The position numbers and the translations under genes were made by a program. From Microbulbifer aggregans (lineage in GTDB: Bacteria > Pseudomonadota > Gammaproteobacteria > Pseudomonadales > Cellvibrionaceae): a stretch of DNA of 64,000 bases. The notes under the pieces are model-generated. The model had not been told where the DNA came from. It was given only the letters and a program-made list of their open reading frames with translations, and made no database searches. The stretch's first letter is position 1. Each line of letters opens with the position of its first letter. Location of the stretch: assembly GCF_001750105.1 (NCBI RefSeq), contig NZ_CP014143.1, positions 2,285,001 through 2,349,000 of the forward strand, given 5' to 3'. Shown here piece after piece: positions 26,919-37,700 of this stretch.

Positions 26919-29900
26919 ATGATTAGCGCGTTCTGCATTCGCCGGCCCCGCTTTGCGTTTGTTATCTCCATCCTGATCACCCTGGCGGGGCTCCTGTCAC
27001 TACCACTGCTGCCAGTGGCGCAATTTCCGGATATCGCCCCACCAACGATCTCGGTGCAGACCACCTACTCCGGTGCCAGTGCAGATGTAATGCGCGACAG
27101 TGTTGCTGTCCCCATCGAGTCTGCGGTCAATGGCGTGGAGGGCATGAAGTACATGTCCTCGACCAGCACGAATGACGGCACCTATAACCTGCAAGTGGTT
27201 TTTGAAAGCGGTTTCGATGAGGACATCGCGCAGGTCAACGTGCAGAACCGGGTGCAGGAGGCGACACCGCAGCTTCCAACCGAAGTCATGCGCAATGGGG
27301 TCATTGTTCGCAAGAAGTCCACGGACATTCTGTTAATCATCAACCTGCTGGCCGACGACGATGCGATGGCCACGATGGATGGCCTGTTCCTCGCAAACTA
27401 CGGTGAGATCTTTATCAAGGATGAGCTGGCACGAATTGATGGCGTCAGCGAGGTGAACATTCTCGGAGCGCAGGATTATGCCATGCGGATCTGGCTCAAC
27501 CCGGACCGGATGGCTTCCCTGGATGTAACGGCCGGCGATGTGATCGCTGCCATCCAGATGCAAAATGTGCAGGTGGCGGCGGGAAAAATAGGTGCGGCGC
27601 CCATCAGGGAGGATCAGCAATTCGAGTACAGCCTGCTGGTGCAGGGCAGGCTTGAGAATGTCGAGGAATTCGAAAACATCAGCATCCGCGCACGGCCGGA
27701 TGGTGGCATTGTGCGGATGGGAGATGTCGCCAGGATTGAACTGGGCAGCAGGCTGTACAGCGCGTTCGGCCTGCTTGACGGAAAGCCGTCTGCGGTGATG
27801 GCAATCTATCAGCTCCCCGACGCCAACGCCGTGGAAGTGGCCGAAAATATCCGCATTCGTGTGGAAGAGCTGTCAGAGCGCTTTCCTGAGGGGCTCAAAG
27901 CGGAGATCCTGTATGACACCACCGACTTTGTGCGTGCCTCGATAGCCGAAGTAGTCGAGACATTGCTGATTGCGGTTGCGTTGGTCGTTGCGGTGGTGTT
28001 CCTTTTTCTTCAGGACTGGCGAGCCTCGTTGATTCCCGCTATTGCTATCCCAGTGTCCCTCATCGGCACATTTGCCCTGATGCTGGCGCTGGGCATGACC
28101 ATCAATACCGTCACGCTTTTTGCCCTGATTTTGGCGATCGGTATCGTGGTCGATGATGCGGTGATTGTGGTGGAGAATACCCAGCGCTTGATCACCGAAG
28201 GGTTATCAACCGTTGATGCTGCACTGCAATCCATGCGCGAGGTGACCGGTCCTGTTATAGCAACCACCGCCGTTTTGCTGGCGGTCTTTGTCCCGGTCAT
28301 GCTGATGCCGGGGCTCACCGGTAAGATGTATCAGCAATTTGCGATCACCATTTCGATTGCGGTACTGATCTCCAGTATCAATGCGTTGACATTGAGCCCG
28401 GCACTCTGCTCATTGCTCTTGCGGAGAGCGAAGGATGAGGATTCTGGAGAGCTGAAGACAGGAGGTATTTTTGGGTTTTTCAACCGCTTCCTGCATGTGG
28501 CCACCAGTTTCTATATGTCAATCGTGCGTTTCTTCGTGAAGGTGCCTTTGTTGGGGTTAGCCACCATTGTTGGTATTGGTCTTTTTTGTGCGTGGCTCTT
28601 CTCCACAGTTCCGACAGGGTTCGTGCCTGACGAGGACAAGGGCTTCTTCATGATGAATATCCAGTTGCCAGAAGGGGCATCGCTCGAGCGAACGACGACG
28701 GTTGTCGAAACCATCACAAGCCAGGTACTGGAGCAGGATGGGGTTGGCCATGTCATGGCTGTGCCTGGATTTAACCTGCTTTCCAACAGTATTGCGTCCA
28801 ATTCAGCCCTGGCAATTGTGATCCTGGAGCCATGGGATGAACGCACCGATCCAGAGCTATTCCAGATGCCTGTAATGGCGCGGGTTCAGCAACTGGCTGG
28901 CGGTATACCCGAGGCGAGAATTCAGGCTTTCCCTGTACCTGCTCTGCCGGGTCTTGGTGCGATCGGTGGCTTTACCTTTGTTGTCGAGGATTTGCAGGGT
29001 GGCAGTGTCGTCCAGCTGGCGGATGTAACGCACAACCTGATTTACGAGGCCAATCAGAGGCCCGAGATTGCTGCTGCATTTACCACCTTCCAGTCTTCCA
29101 CACCGCAGCTCCGTATGACCATGGACAAGGACCGAATTCATGTGATGGATCTGCAGCTGACGGATGTGTACACCACGCTGCAGGCCTTCCTTGGAGGAAT
29201 CTATGTCAATGACTTTAATCGCTACGGGAAAGTGTTCAGGGTGATCGTGCAGGCGGACGCACAGTTTCGCGACAGCGAGGAGGTTCTGAGCGGATTCTTT
29301 GTTCGCAATAGCAGTGGTGGTTTGGTACCGGTCAGTTCAGTGAGCCGAATTGAGCCGGTGGTCGCGCCACTGACTATTGACCGTTACAACCTTTACAATA
29401 GCATCACCATCAATGGCAATGCTGCTCCCGGATTTTCCAGCGGTGACGCCATGAATGCGATGGAGGAGGTCGGTGGGCGCTTACCACAGGGCTATGGCTT
29501 TGAGTGGACCGGGTCGAGCCTGGAAGAGATCGAGGCGGGAAACATGGCCCCGATCCTGTTTGGTCTTGCGGTGATCTTTGCCTACCTGTTTCTGGTGGCC
29601 CAGTATGAAAGCTGGGCCATTCCTGTGGCGGTCCTTCTTGCGATTCCGATAGCCCTGGCCGGCGGGTTACTGGCAACCCTCATCATGGGACGGGACAGCA
29701 ATCTGTATGCGCAAATTGGCCTGGTGTTGTTGATTGCAATGGCTGCAAAAACGGCGATCCTGATGGTGGAGTTTGCCGTTTTGCAGCGTGACCAGGGCAA
29801 GTCGATCGAAGAGGCTGCCCTCGAGGCCACCCGCTTGCGTTTTCGCGCGGTAGTGATGACCGCACTCTCGTTTGTGCTCGGTATTTTCCCATTAGTTATC

Positions 29901-30077
29901 GCCACCGGCGCCGGCGCTGTGAGCCGTGTTTCACTTGGTTTGATGGTCTTTGGCGGTATGTTGGCGGCAACCCTGTTCTCGACTTTCCTTGTGCCCATCT
30001 TTTACTCGCTTATTCAGCGGCTCAGGGAATTCGTCAAAGGCAGGAAAGGAAACTCGTCTGCTGCCGAACTGTCATAA
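26919..30077 (+). CDS. RND family multidrug efflux pump, inner-membrane subunit (AcrB/MexF type)
   Basis: 1052 residues, standard length for the HAE1 family. It begins with MISAFCIRRPRFAFV, then a large periplasmic loop, and the proton-relay Asp-Asp pair is in the fourth helix (AIGIVVDDAVIVVEN). A second periplasmic loop and a basic C-terminus follow. It uses the proton gradient to export drugs or other amphiphiles. An outer-membrane factor gene is not present downstream, so a shared TolC-like channel is expected. Substrate is not predictable. Confidence 0.95.
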   Translation: MISAFCIRRPRFAFVISILITLAGLLSLPLLPVAQFPDIAPPTISVQTTYSGASADVMRDSVAVPIESAVNGVEGMKYMSSTSTNDGTYNLQVVFESGFDEDIAQVNVQNRVQEATPQLPTEVMRNGVIVRKKSTDILLIINLLADDDAMATMDGLFLANYGEIFIKDELARIDGVSEVNILGAQDYAMRIWLNPDRMASLDVTAGDVIAAIQMQNVQVAAGKIGAAPIREDQQFEYSLLVQGRLENVEEFENISIRARPDGGIVRMGDVARIELGSRLYSAFGLLDGKPSAVMAIYQLPDANAVEVAENIRIRVEELSERFPEGLKAEILYDTTDFVRASIAEVVETLLIAVALVVAVVFLFLQDWRASLIPAIAIPVSLIGTFALMLALGMTINTVTLFALILAIGIVVDDAVIVVENTQRLITEGLSTVDAALQSMREVTGPVIATTAVLLAVFVPVMLMPGLTGKMYQQFAITISIAVLISSINALTLSPALCSLLLRRAKDEDSGELKTGGIFGFFNRFLHVATSFYMSIVRFFVKVPLLGLATIVGIGLFCAWLFSTVPTGFVPDEDKGFFMMNIQLPEGASLERTTTVVETITSQVLEQDGVGHVMAVPGFNLLSNSIASNSALAIVILEPWDERTDPELFQMPVMARVQQLAGGIPEARIQAFPVPALPGLGAIGGFTFVVEDLQGGSVVQLADVTHNLIYEANQRPEIAAAFTTFQSSTPQLRMTMDKDRIHVMDLQLTDVYTTLQAFLGGIYVNDFNRYGKVFRVIVQADAQFRDSEEVLSGFFVRNSSGGLVPVSSVSRIEPVVAPLTIDRYNLYNSITINGNAAPGFSSGDAMNAMEEVGGRLPQGYGFEWTGSSLEEIEAGNMAPILFGLAVIFAYLFLVAQYESWAIPVAVLLAIPIALAGGLLATLIMGRDSNLYAQIGLVLLIAMAAKTAILMVEFAVLQRDQGKSIEEAALEATRLRFRAVVMTALSFVLGIFPLVIATGAGAVSRVSLGLMVFGGMLAATLFSTFLVPIFYSLIQRLREFVKGRKGNSSAAELS

Positions 30078-30197
30078 CGCAGAGTTTGGATTTGCGCTGG
30101 TAGATTACTTGGGTGTGGTTCTCGGGTTCCACTAGCGTATAGTGGTAGTTAAAGCTTTCTTGAGAGCGCCGGTTGACTGGCTTGCTGATTAGGTTCG

Positions 30198-30809
30198 ATG
30201 CTCGAAGTCATTGAGAAAAAGATTCAACAATTAAGGCCAAAGTTGGAGTCCAGAGTACCCTCCGGCAATGAACTCCATGGTCATGCAGCGGTATTGCTGG
30301 CGTTGACTAACCAGCCTGACCCGGAGGTCATTTTGACGCTGCGCGCCGAACACCTGAGTTCGCATTCCGGTGAGGTTTCACTGCCCGGCGGACGCTGGGA
30401 AGAGGGTGATCCCTCGCTGGAATTTACCGCCCTGCGTGAGACGGAAGAGGAGATTGGGGTGCCCCCCGAGGCTGTCAGGATTCTCGGCCCGTTGTGGAAA
30501 CGGAGTACCCGCTGGGAGGTGGAAGTCACTCCGTGGGTGGGTATCGTTTCGCCGGATGTGCCGATGACGCCAAACCCGGGTGAGCTGGATGCCATCTTTC
30601 GTGTGCCGTTGTCGTTCTTCCTGGCCGATCCCCGCATCCGCACCGACCGTATCACCATCGATCAGCGGGCTATCTATCTACCTGCGTATCAGTTCGACGA
30701 GTACGAAATCTGGGGGTTTACCGCCGGTATCCTGACCGAGTTCCTGACCCGGATTCTCGGGGCGCGAATCGAGCACAGTGACGATGTGCCCCTGCGGGCA
30801 CTGAGCTAA
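30198..30809 (+). CDS. CoA pyrophosphatase-type NUDIX hydrolase
   Basis: 203 residues. The extended motif of CoA-type NUDIX enzymes is visible: HSGEVSLPGGRWEEGDPS then ALRETEEEIGV, giving a complete NUDIX box. This group (NudL/YeaB) cleaves CoA or related nucleotides. It stands 120 bases after the pump gene and 123 bases before the ABC exporter; the latter interval contains a perfect palindrome that may end its transcript. Confidence 0.88.
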   Translation: MLEVIEKKIQQLRPKLESRVPSGNELHGHAAVLLALTNQPDPEVILTLRAEHLSSHSGEVSLPGGRWEEGDPSLEFTALRETEEEIGVPPEAVRILGPLWKRSTRWEVEVTPWVGIVSPDVPMTPNPGELDAIFRVPLSFFLADPRIRTDRITIDQRAIYLPAYQFDEYEIWGFTAGILTEFLTRILGARIEHSDDVPLRALS

Positions 30810-30900
30810 CGGGATTCCGGAATCGCCCTGAAAGCGCCGATTCAGTGTTAGACGGGCTTCACTGAATAGTTCGCCTCCCTTGACGCCTTCAATGCCGGTC

Positions 30901-30930
30901 AGTGCGGGGACTATAATGCCCCGCACTTTT
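30901..30930 (+). promoter_or_regulatory. Perfect 9-bp inverted repeat framing TATAAT, before the ABC exporter
   Basis: AGTGCGGGG (30901-30909) and CCCCGCACT (30919-30927) flank ACTATAATG, which contains a perfect -10 box (30912-30917), and four T follow. It can be read as an intrinsic terminator for the NUDIX gene or as a repressor operator centred on the exporter's -10 element. A TTGACG at 30880-30885 is 26 bases from the -10 box, too far for a normal promoter pair. Confidence 0.5.
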
Positions 30931-30932
30931 CC

Positions 30933-32759
30933 GTGAGCGATACCATGCCGAGACCGAAGTCCGATGTCCCCCTGAGCGAGGTGCACTGGGGAGCACTCAA
31001 AACCCTTTTCCCTTACCTATTGGAATTTCGCCGTGCGGTCTTCCTGGCGCTGTTGTGCCTGGTGGGCGCCAAACTCGCGAGTGTCGGATTGCCGTTTTTA
31101 CTCAAGCATATCGTCGATGATCTTGATGCGGCGGGTGGCGCTGCCGCTGCGGTTGCGCTGCCGCTGGGCTTGCTGCTCGCATACGGAGCAGTGCGTTTCT
31201 CCAGCGTCCTGTTTGGCGAGCTGCGGGATACTATTTTTGGCCGCGTGACGGAGCGGGCGCAGCGGCGGATTGGACTCGAGGTATTTGAACACCTCCACAA
31301 ACTGGATCTGGATTTCCACCTAAATCGCCGGACCGGCGGGCTCTCCAGGGATATCGAGCGCGGCAATGCCGGCATCGGTTTTCTGATGCGCTTTATGGTG
31401 TTCAATATCGTACCCACGCTGCTGGAGATCGGCATGGTAGCGGGCCTGTTGTGGTGGAATTACAGCGGCGTCTTTGCTCTGCTGGTTCTCGGTGCCGTGG
31501 TGATCTATATCGGCTTTTCTGTGGTCGCGACGGAATGGCGTACCCGCTTTGTGCGCGAGCTGAACCAGGCCGAGAGCCAGAGCAGCAGCCGGGCGGTAGA
31601 CAGCCTCCTGAACTACGAGACGGTCAAGTACTTCGGCAACGAGCATTACGAGGCGGGTCATTACGATCGGGAACTGGCGTTCTGGGAGCAGGCGCGGCGG
31701 AAAAACCGATTGTCGCTGTTCGGCCTCAATGCCGGGCAGGCGCTGATTATCGCCAGCGCCATGAGTGGAGCCATGATCCTGGCCGCGATGGGTGTGATCG
31801 CTGGTGATATGACCATCGGCGACTTCGTTCTTATCAATGCCTTTATGATGCAGATCTTTATTCCGCTGAACTTTCTCGGTTTCGTCTACCGGGAGATGAA
31901 AGGCTCATTGGCCAACATCGAAAAGATGTTCGCACTGCTGCGGGTGGAGCCAGCGATCGGTGACCGGGGCGATGCGCCGGATCTGGAGGTAGGCGAGGGG
32001 CGGATTGTTTTCGAGGATGTGCATTTTGCCTACCGTACAGATCGTGAAATCTTGAAGGGCATCAGCTTCGCGGTCGAGCCACAGCAGAAAGTCGCCATTG
32101 TCGGTGCCAGCGGGGCCGGCAAGTCGACCCTGTTCAAGCTGCTGTTCCGTTTCTACGACCCCACGGCTGGGCGTATTACGATCGATGGTCAGGATATCTC
32201 TTCGGTGAGCCAGTCCTCCCTGCGGGCCGCGATTGGTGTGGTGCCTCAGGACGCAGTGCTGTTCAACCAGTCCATTCTCGAAAACGTGCGTTACGGTCGA
32301 GTCGATGCCAGCGATGAGGAGGTGATGGAGGCGATCCGACACGCTCAACTGGCGGACTTCGTGCGGGAGCTGCCAGAAGGCGTGAACACCCTGGTGGGTG
32401 AGCGGGGGCTGAAGCTGTCCGGTGGCGAAAAGCAGCGGGTGGCAATTGCGCGGGCGCTGCTCAAACACCCGCCCATCATGGTTTTCGACGAAGCCACCTC
32501 TTCCCTGGACAGCCGCTCAGAGCGGGGCATTCTCGGGGCCCTGCGTGAGGTAGCCGCTGAACAGACTACCCTGGTGATCGCCCACCGACTCTCAACGGTT
32601 GTGGATGCGGATGTGATTCTGGTGCTCGACCGGGGGACAGTGGTGGAGCGGGGCTCTCATGGGGAGCTATTGGCTGAGAACGGCCACTATGCCGCACTGT
32701 GGCGGCTGCAGCAGGAGGAGAGACAGAATCCCGCCTACAGCAACGCCGCGGGTGACTGA
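30933..32759 (+). CDS. Atm1/HMT-like ABC exporter
   Basis: About 608 residues combining a six-helix membrane domain with an ATPase domain: a half-transporter that should act as a homodimer. ATPase motifs are Walker A GASGAGKST, signature LKLSGGEKQR and Walker B MVFDEATSSLD. The membrane half has NYETVKYFGNE and SLFGLNAGQA, which are typical of the mitochondrial Atm1/heavy-metal-tolerance group that exports glutathione-linked compounds. GTG at 30933 or ATG at 30945 may be the start; the ATG would leave a short leader after the palindromic element. Confidence 0.9.
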   Translation: MSDTMPRPKSDVPLSEVHWGALKTLFPYLLEFRRAVFLALLCLVGAKLASVGLPFLLKHIVDDLDAAGGAAAAVALPLGLLLAYGAVRFSSVLFGELRDTIFGRVTERAQRRIGLEVFEHLHKLDLDFHLNRRTGGLSRDIERGNAGIGFLMRFMVFNIVPTLLEIGMVAGLLWWNYSGVFALLVLGAVVIYIGFSVVATEWRTRFVRELNQAESQSSSRAVDSLLNYETVKYFGNEHYEAGHYDRELAFWEQARRKNRLSLFGLNAGQALIIASAMSGAMILAAMGVIAGDMTIGDFVLINAFMMQIFIPLNFLGFVYREMKGSLANIEKMFALLRVEPAIGDRGDAPDLEVGEGRIVFEDVHFAYRTDREILKGISFAVEPQQKVAIVGASGAGKSTLFKLLFRFYDPTAGRITIDGQDISSVSQSSLRAAIGVVPQDAVLFNQSILENVRYGRVDASDEEVMEAIRHAQLADFVRELPEGVNTLVGERGLKLSGGEKQRVAIARALLKHPPIMVFDEATSSLDSRSERGILGALREVAAEQTTLVIAHRLSTVVDADVILVLDRGTVVERGSHGELLAENGHYAALWRLQQEERQNPAYSNAAGD

Positions 32760-32863
32760 GGGGCAGCCCTCCGCCCTCGCCCCCGACCTGCCACTGTCTT
32801 GATTAAAATCTGGTGCCGCCTTAATGTGGCGCCGGACCAATGAACATAACAGGCAGGATTTCT

Positions 32864-34558
32864 ATGAAAACCGCTAAGATCACCGCTGCGCTGCTGGCGC
32901 TGGCATTGGTGAGCGCCTGCTCACCCCGCGATGAGCAGCAGTCCCGTACAGCAGAAGAGGCTCCGGCTGCCAAGGCCGAGATGCAGGAAGAGGCCTCTAC
33001 CGAACAGACCGAGAGCAGTTCCCGTTTTGATATCTATGTGCCGGTAGAGTTGAATGCGGATCTCTCCGACCTTTCCGACGACCAGCGACAGCTGATTGCC
33101 AAGCTGATCGATGCCAGTGAAATCATGGATCGCCTGTTCTGGCTGCAGTCTTACGGCCCGGCGGATCAACTGCTGCCGAAGATCGAGGATCCGGCCAAGC
33201 GCAAATTTGCCGACATCAACTATGGCCCCTGGGATCGTCTCAACAACAACGAGGCCTTTGTCGAGGGGTATGGACCCAAGCCTCTGGGTGCCCAGTTCTA
33301 CCCGGAAGACATGACCAAGGCCGAGTTCGAGGCCTGGGAGCAGCCGGGCAAAGACGGCCTTTACTCCCTGGTGCGCCGCGATGATCAGGGCAACCTGAAG
33401 CTGGTGTCTTATAGCGAGGCTTACAAAGCAGAGCTCGAAAAGGCTGCAACCATCCTGCGCGAGGCGGCCGAGCTTGCCGAGGACGAGCAGTTTGCCAACT
33501 ACCTGACCATGCGTGCCGAAGCACTGGTGACCGATAACTTCCGTCCCAGCGACATGGCATGGATGGACATGAAGGACAATGAGATTGACGTAGTGATCGG
33601 CCCCATCGAGAACTATGAAGATCAGCTGTTCGCCTACCGTACCGCCTATGAATCCTACGTACTGCTGAAGGACATGGAGTGGAGCGAGAAGCTGGCCAAG
33701 TTCGCAGCGTTCCTGCCCGAGCTGCAGAAAGGTCTGCCAGTGGACGAAAAGTACAAGTCCGAGGTGCCGGGCACCGACTCTGACCTGAATGCCTACGATG
33801 TGCTCTACTATGCCGGTCACAGCAATGCGGGCTCCAAAACCATCGCCATCAACCTCCCCAATGATGAGGAAGTACAGCTGGCCAAGGGTACCCGTCGCCT
33901 GCAGTTGAAAAACGCCATGCGCGCCAAGTTCGACAAGATCCTGGTGCCGATCAGCGAGGTTCTGATCGCCGAGGATCAGCGTAAGCACATTACTTTCCCG
34001 GCGTTCTTCTCCAACACCATGTTCCATGAAGTGGCACACGGCCTGGGTATCAAGAAAACCGTGACCGATGGCGCGAATGTCCGTCAGGCCCTGAAGGAAA
34101 CTTCCTCTGCGCTGGAAGAGGGCAAGGCAGATATCCTTGGCTTGTACATGGTGACCCGCCTGCACGAGAAAGGGGAGCTGGAAGAGGGTGAGTTGATGGA
34201 TAACTACGTCACCTTCCTGGCCAGTATCTTCCGTAGCGTGCGTTTCGGTGCCGCCAGTGCCCACGGCAAGGCCAATATGATGCGCTTCAACTACTTCAAG
34301 GAGCAGGGCGCCTTCAGCCGCGATCCGGAGACCGGTCACTACAGTGTCGACTTCGACAAGATGCAAGAGGCCATGACAAGCCTTTCCAACCTGATCCTGA
34401 CCATCCAGGGTGATGGTGACTATGAAAAGTCCAAGCAATTGCTGGAAGGCAAGGGCGTGGTTGGTGCAGAACTGCAGGCGGATCTCGATCGTCTGGCAGC
34501 CGCCGACATCCCGGTGGATGTAACCTTCATTCAGGGCAAAGAGGTATTGGGGCTGTAA
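32864..34558 (+). CDS. M49-like (dipeptidyl-peptidase III-related) zinc peptidase lipoprotein
   Basis: 564 residues from the ATG at 32864, which gives a signal with lipobox VSAC; an earlier in-frame ATG at 32840 has no signal character. The zinc site is HEVAH (388-392) with a downstream EEGKAD (418-423), corresponding to the HExxGH and EExRAE pair of family M49, but with a normal HExxH here. DPP III removes dipeptides from peptide N-termini; members of this bacterial lipoprotein branch are usually annotated only as Zn-dependent hydrolases. It is probably monocistronic with a terminator at 34591. Confidence 0.82.
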   Translation: MKTAKITAALLALALVSACSPRDEQQSRTAEEAPAAKAEMQEEASTEQTESSSRFDIYVPVELNADLSDLSDDQRQLIAKLIDASEIMDRLFWLQSYGPADQLLPKIEDPAKRKFADINYGPWDRLNNNEAFVEGYGPKPLGAQFYPEDMTKAEFEAWEQPGKDGLYSLVRRDDQGNLKLVSYSEAYKAELEKAATILREAAELAEDEQFANYLTMRAEALVTDNFRPSDMAWMDMKDNEIDVVIGPIENYEDQLFAYRTAYESYVLLKDMEWSEKLAKFAAFLPELQKGLPVDEKYKSEVPGTDSDLNAYDVLYYAGHSNAGSKTIAINLPNDEEVQLAKGTRRLQLKNAMRAKFDKILVPISEVLIAEDQRKHITFPAFFSNTMFHEVAHGLGIKKTVTDGANVRQALKETSSALEEGKADILGLYMVTRLHEKGELEEGELMDNYVTFLASIFRSVRFGAASAHGKANMMRFNYFKEQGAFSRDPETGHYSVDFDKMQEAMTSLSNLILTIQGDGDYEKSKQLLEGKGVVGAELQADLDRLAAADIPVDVTFIQGKEVLGL

Positions 34559-34590
34559 TCATTCGCTCCGACTTCCGACCTGAATAAAAA

Positions 34591-34617
34591 AACCCGGCCT
34601 CGGCCGGGTTTTTTTAT
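34591..34617 (+). terminator. Intrinsic terminator after the M49-like gene
   Basis: AACCCGGCC (34591-34599) pairs with GGCCGGGTT (34602-34610) and runs into a T-rich stretch. The A-run on the left makes it potentially active in both directions. Confidence 0.85.
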
Positions 34618-34706
34618 TTTTGGCGGAACTCCGCAATCACTCTGCCAAAACACAGACCCAAGCCCTCACTCTCAATGGATCTCTCCGATCCGTGGCCCAT
34701 GCGGAC

Positions 34707-34732
34707 AAAAAAGCCCCGGCATTAGCCGGGGC
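34707..34732 (-). terminator. Intrinsic terminator of the TSP3-repeat gene
   Basis: GCCCCGGC (34713-34720), loop ATTA, GCCGGGGC (34725-34732). The six A on the left become a T-run on the minus strand; the stop of the TSP3 gene lies 26 bases away. Confidence 0.85.
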
Positions 34733-34758
34733 ATACTCAGGTGACGCACATCGTTTTT

Positions 34759-37700
34759 CTAGAGGGGGGCCAGACAAGCCATGTAAACATCCAGTTGGTT
34801 CACCTCCAGCAGCAGGCTGTCGAGGCTGAGGCGGACCCGATTAAAGTCCTGCTCTGCGGCGATCACAATCACTCGCTGATCCGTCGCCCCGTCGACCTTG
34901 AACGCCACCAGTGAGCTGCCGGTGGAGCTGTCACCAGTCGGCGTGTCGTCAAGCCAGGTGCTGATGGTGATGGTTTCCAGTAGCAGCAGATCGAGCAGGG
35001 TAGCGGGCTTCTCCACCAGGAAGCCGACCATATGGCGTCCCGAAAGCACTGATGTTTTGGTCACATCGATAAAGGCAGAGCCTCCAGCGCCGGCAGTCAC
35101 CTCGAGGCGAGCCGCATCCGTAATCACGCTATTGGTGACCCGGCCCGGGCTGGTCACGGAGCAGCCGCTACAGGGTTCAATGACGCCCTTGTCGAGGAAA
35201 GACTCGCTGGTGGTAATCGGCTGGAAATCACCGATGGACTCACAGCTCGCTGCCTGATCATTGTCACAGGCATCACCGACACCGTCATTATCGAAGTCAT
35301 CCTGATCCGGGTTGGGCGTCTGCGGGCAGTTGTCGACGTCGTTGTCGATGCCGTCGCCGTCCGAATCGGGATCGCAAGCATCACCGATACCGTCACCGTC
35401 TCCATCGAGCTGAGTCGGGTTCGGAATTGACGGGCAGTTGTCATCGCCGTCATCGACACCGTCGCCGTCTGAGTCCAGGTCGCAGGCGTCGCCGAGACCG
35501 TCACCATCAATGTCTCCCTGACCGGGGTTGGGGACCAGTGGACAGTTGTCGGTGTCGTCATCGGTACCGTCGCCATCCAGATCGTCGTCGCAGGCGTCGC
35601 CGATGCCGTCACCATCGCTGTCGGTCTGATCTTCATTGGCAGTCATCGGACAGTTGTCGCTGCCGTTGTCGGTTCCATCACCATCGGCATCGCTGTCACA
35701 GACATCGCCGGTACCGTCGCCATCAACGTCGGACTGATCCGCATTGGGCACAGCTGGACAGTTGTCCTCTCCATCGTCCAGGCCATCGTTGTCGCTATCG
35801 CTGTCCGTGTCACAGGCATCGCCGATACCGTCAGTGTCCTGATCGGCCTGATCCGGGTTAGCAACGCTCGGACAGTTGTCGCTGTCGTTATCCCAGTCAT
35901 CTCCATCACGGTCCGAATCACAGACATCGCCGGTGCCGTCAACGTCGATATCCGACTGATCCGCATTGGCTGTCGCTGGGCAGTTGTCCGCATCGTCCTC
36001 AACGCCGTCGTTGTCGTCGTCAGAGTCACAGGCATCACCGATGCTATCGCCGTCCAGATCTTCCTGCCCGGGATTAGCGACTGACGGGCAGTTGTCCACG
36101 TCATCGTCGAGGCCGTCGCCGTCCTCATCCGCGTCGCAGGCATCGCCGAATTCGTCGCCATCCAGGTTGGCCTGATCACCGTTTGCGATGGTTGGACAGT
36201 TATCAGTGCCGTCATCGACACCGTCGTTGTCATCGTCCTCGTCACAGGCATTACCGAGACCGTCGTTGTCGGTGTCCGCCTGGGAGGGGTTGGCCGTTGT
36301 GGGGCAGTTGTCGGCGTCGTTATTGTCACCGTCGCCATCGAGGTCGTTGTCACAGACATCACCGATGCCGTCACTGTCCAGATCCGCCTGGTCACTATTG
36401 GCGTCGTTGGGGCAGTTGTCGGCCTCGTCCGGGATACTGTCGTCGTCGCTGTCGGTATTGTCGTCGCAGGCATCGCCGAAGCCGTCGCCATCGGTATCGG
36501 CCTGGTCGGCATTGGCGGTCAGCGGGCAGTTATCGGTGCCGTTATCGGTACCGTCTCCGTCGCGGTCGGTGTCACAGGCATCGCCGATGCCATCGCCATC
36601 CTGATCGGCCTGATCCGCGTTGGCATCGACAGGACAGTTGTCGACGGTATCGCCAACGTCGTCGCCGTCATCATCATCGTCGCAGGCGTTGCCAAGGCCG
36701 TCGCCGTCAGTGTCCAGCTGATCTGAATTGTCGGTGGTGGGACAGTTGTCTGTGTCGTTGCCGGCTCCGTCACCGTCGGTGTCAGTGTCGCAGGCATCGC
36801 CGATACCGTCATTGTCCAGATCGGCCTGGTCGGGGTTGGCGATCAGGGGGCAGTTGTCGTTCTCGTTGCCCACGCCATCGTCGTCAGAGTCGGTAAGCGG
36901 ATCACAGGCGTCGCCGATACCGTCGTTGTCGGCATCTTCCTGTCCCGGGTTCGGGACATTCGGGCAGTTGTCGTGCGGGTTGTTGTCGACGCCGTCGCCA
37001 TCGCGATCGCTATCACAGGCATCGCCGGTGCCGTCACCATCCAGATCTTCCTGGCCGGCATTCGCGTCGGTGGGGCAATTGTCGGTATTGTCGTCGACCC
37101 CGTCGCCGTCGTCATCACTGTCGCAGGCGTCGCCGGTACCGTCGCTGTCAGTATCTAACTGGTCGGGGTTTTCTACAGCGGGGCAGTTGTCATCGCCATC
37201 GTCGAGGCCGTCATTGTCGGTGTCGCTGTCGGCATCGCAGGCATCACCTATGCCATCGTTGTCCTGATCTAGCTGATCCGGGTTGGCGACGTCCGGGCAG
37301 TTATCGTTGCTGTCGGTATGGTCGTCACCGTCGCGATCGTTATCACAGGCATCGCCAATACCATCGCCATCCAGGTCGCTCTGCTCATTGTTCGGTACTG
37401 CCGGGCAGTTGTCGGCATCATTGTCGACGTCATCCCCATCCAGGTCCTCGTCGCAGGCGTCGCCGATACCATCGCCGTCCGCATCCGTCTGGTCTTCATT
37501 CGGTACGACCGGGCAGTTGTCACTTTCGTCGTCGGTGCCGTCGTTGTCATCATCGGCATCGCAGGCATCGCCGTTCCCGTCGCCATCTAGGTCTTCCTGA
37601 TCAGGATTGGGAGCGGCGGCGCAATTGTCTGACTCATCGGGGACATTGTCACCGTCTGTGTCAGTATCACAGGCATCCCCGGTTCCATCTCCATCCAGGT

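Noticed and set aside
35427..37600. Long plus-strand frames over the TSP3 gene, including ones of 237 and 179 residues
   Set aside because: They consist of Arg/His/Cys or Ser/Pro-rich periodic sequence created by reading Asp/Gly codon repeats on the other strand; they lack ribosome sites and family features.
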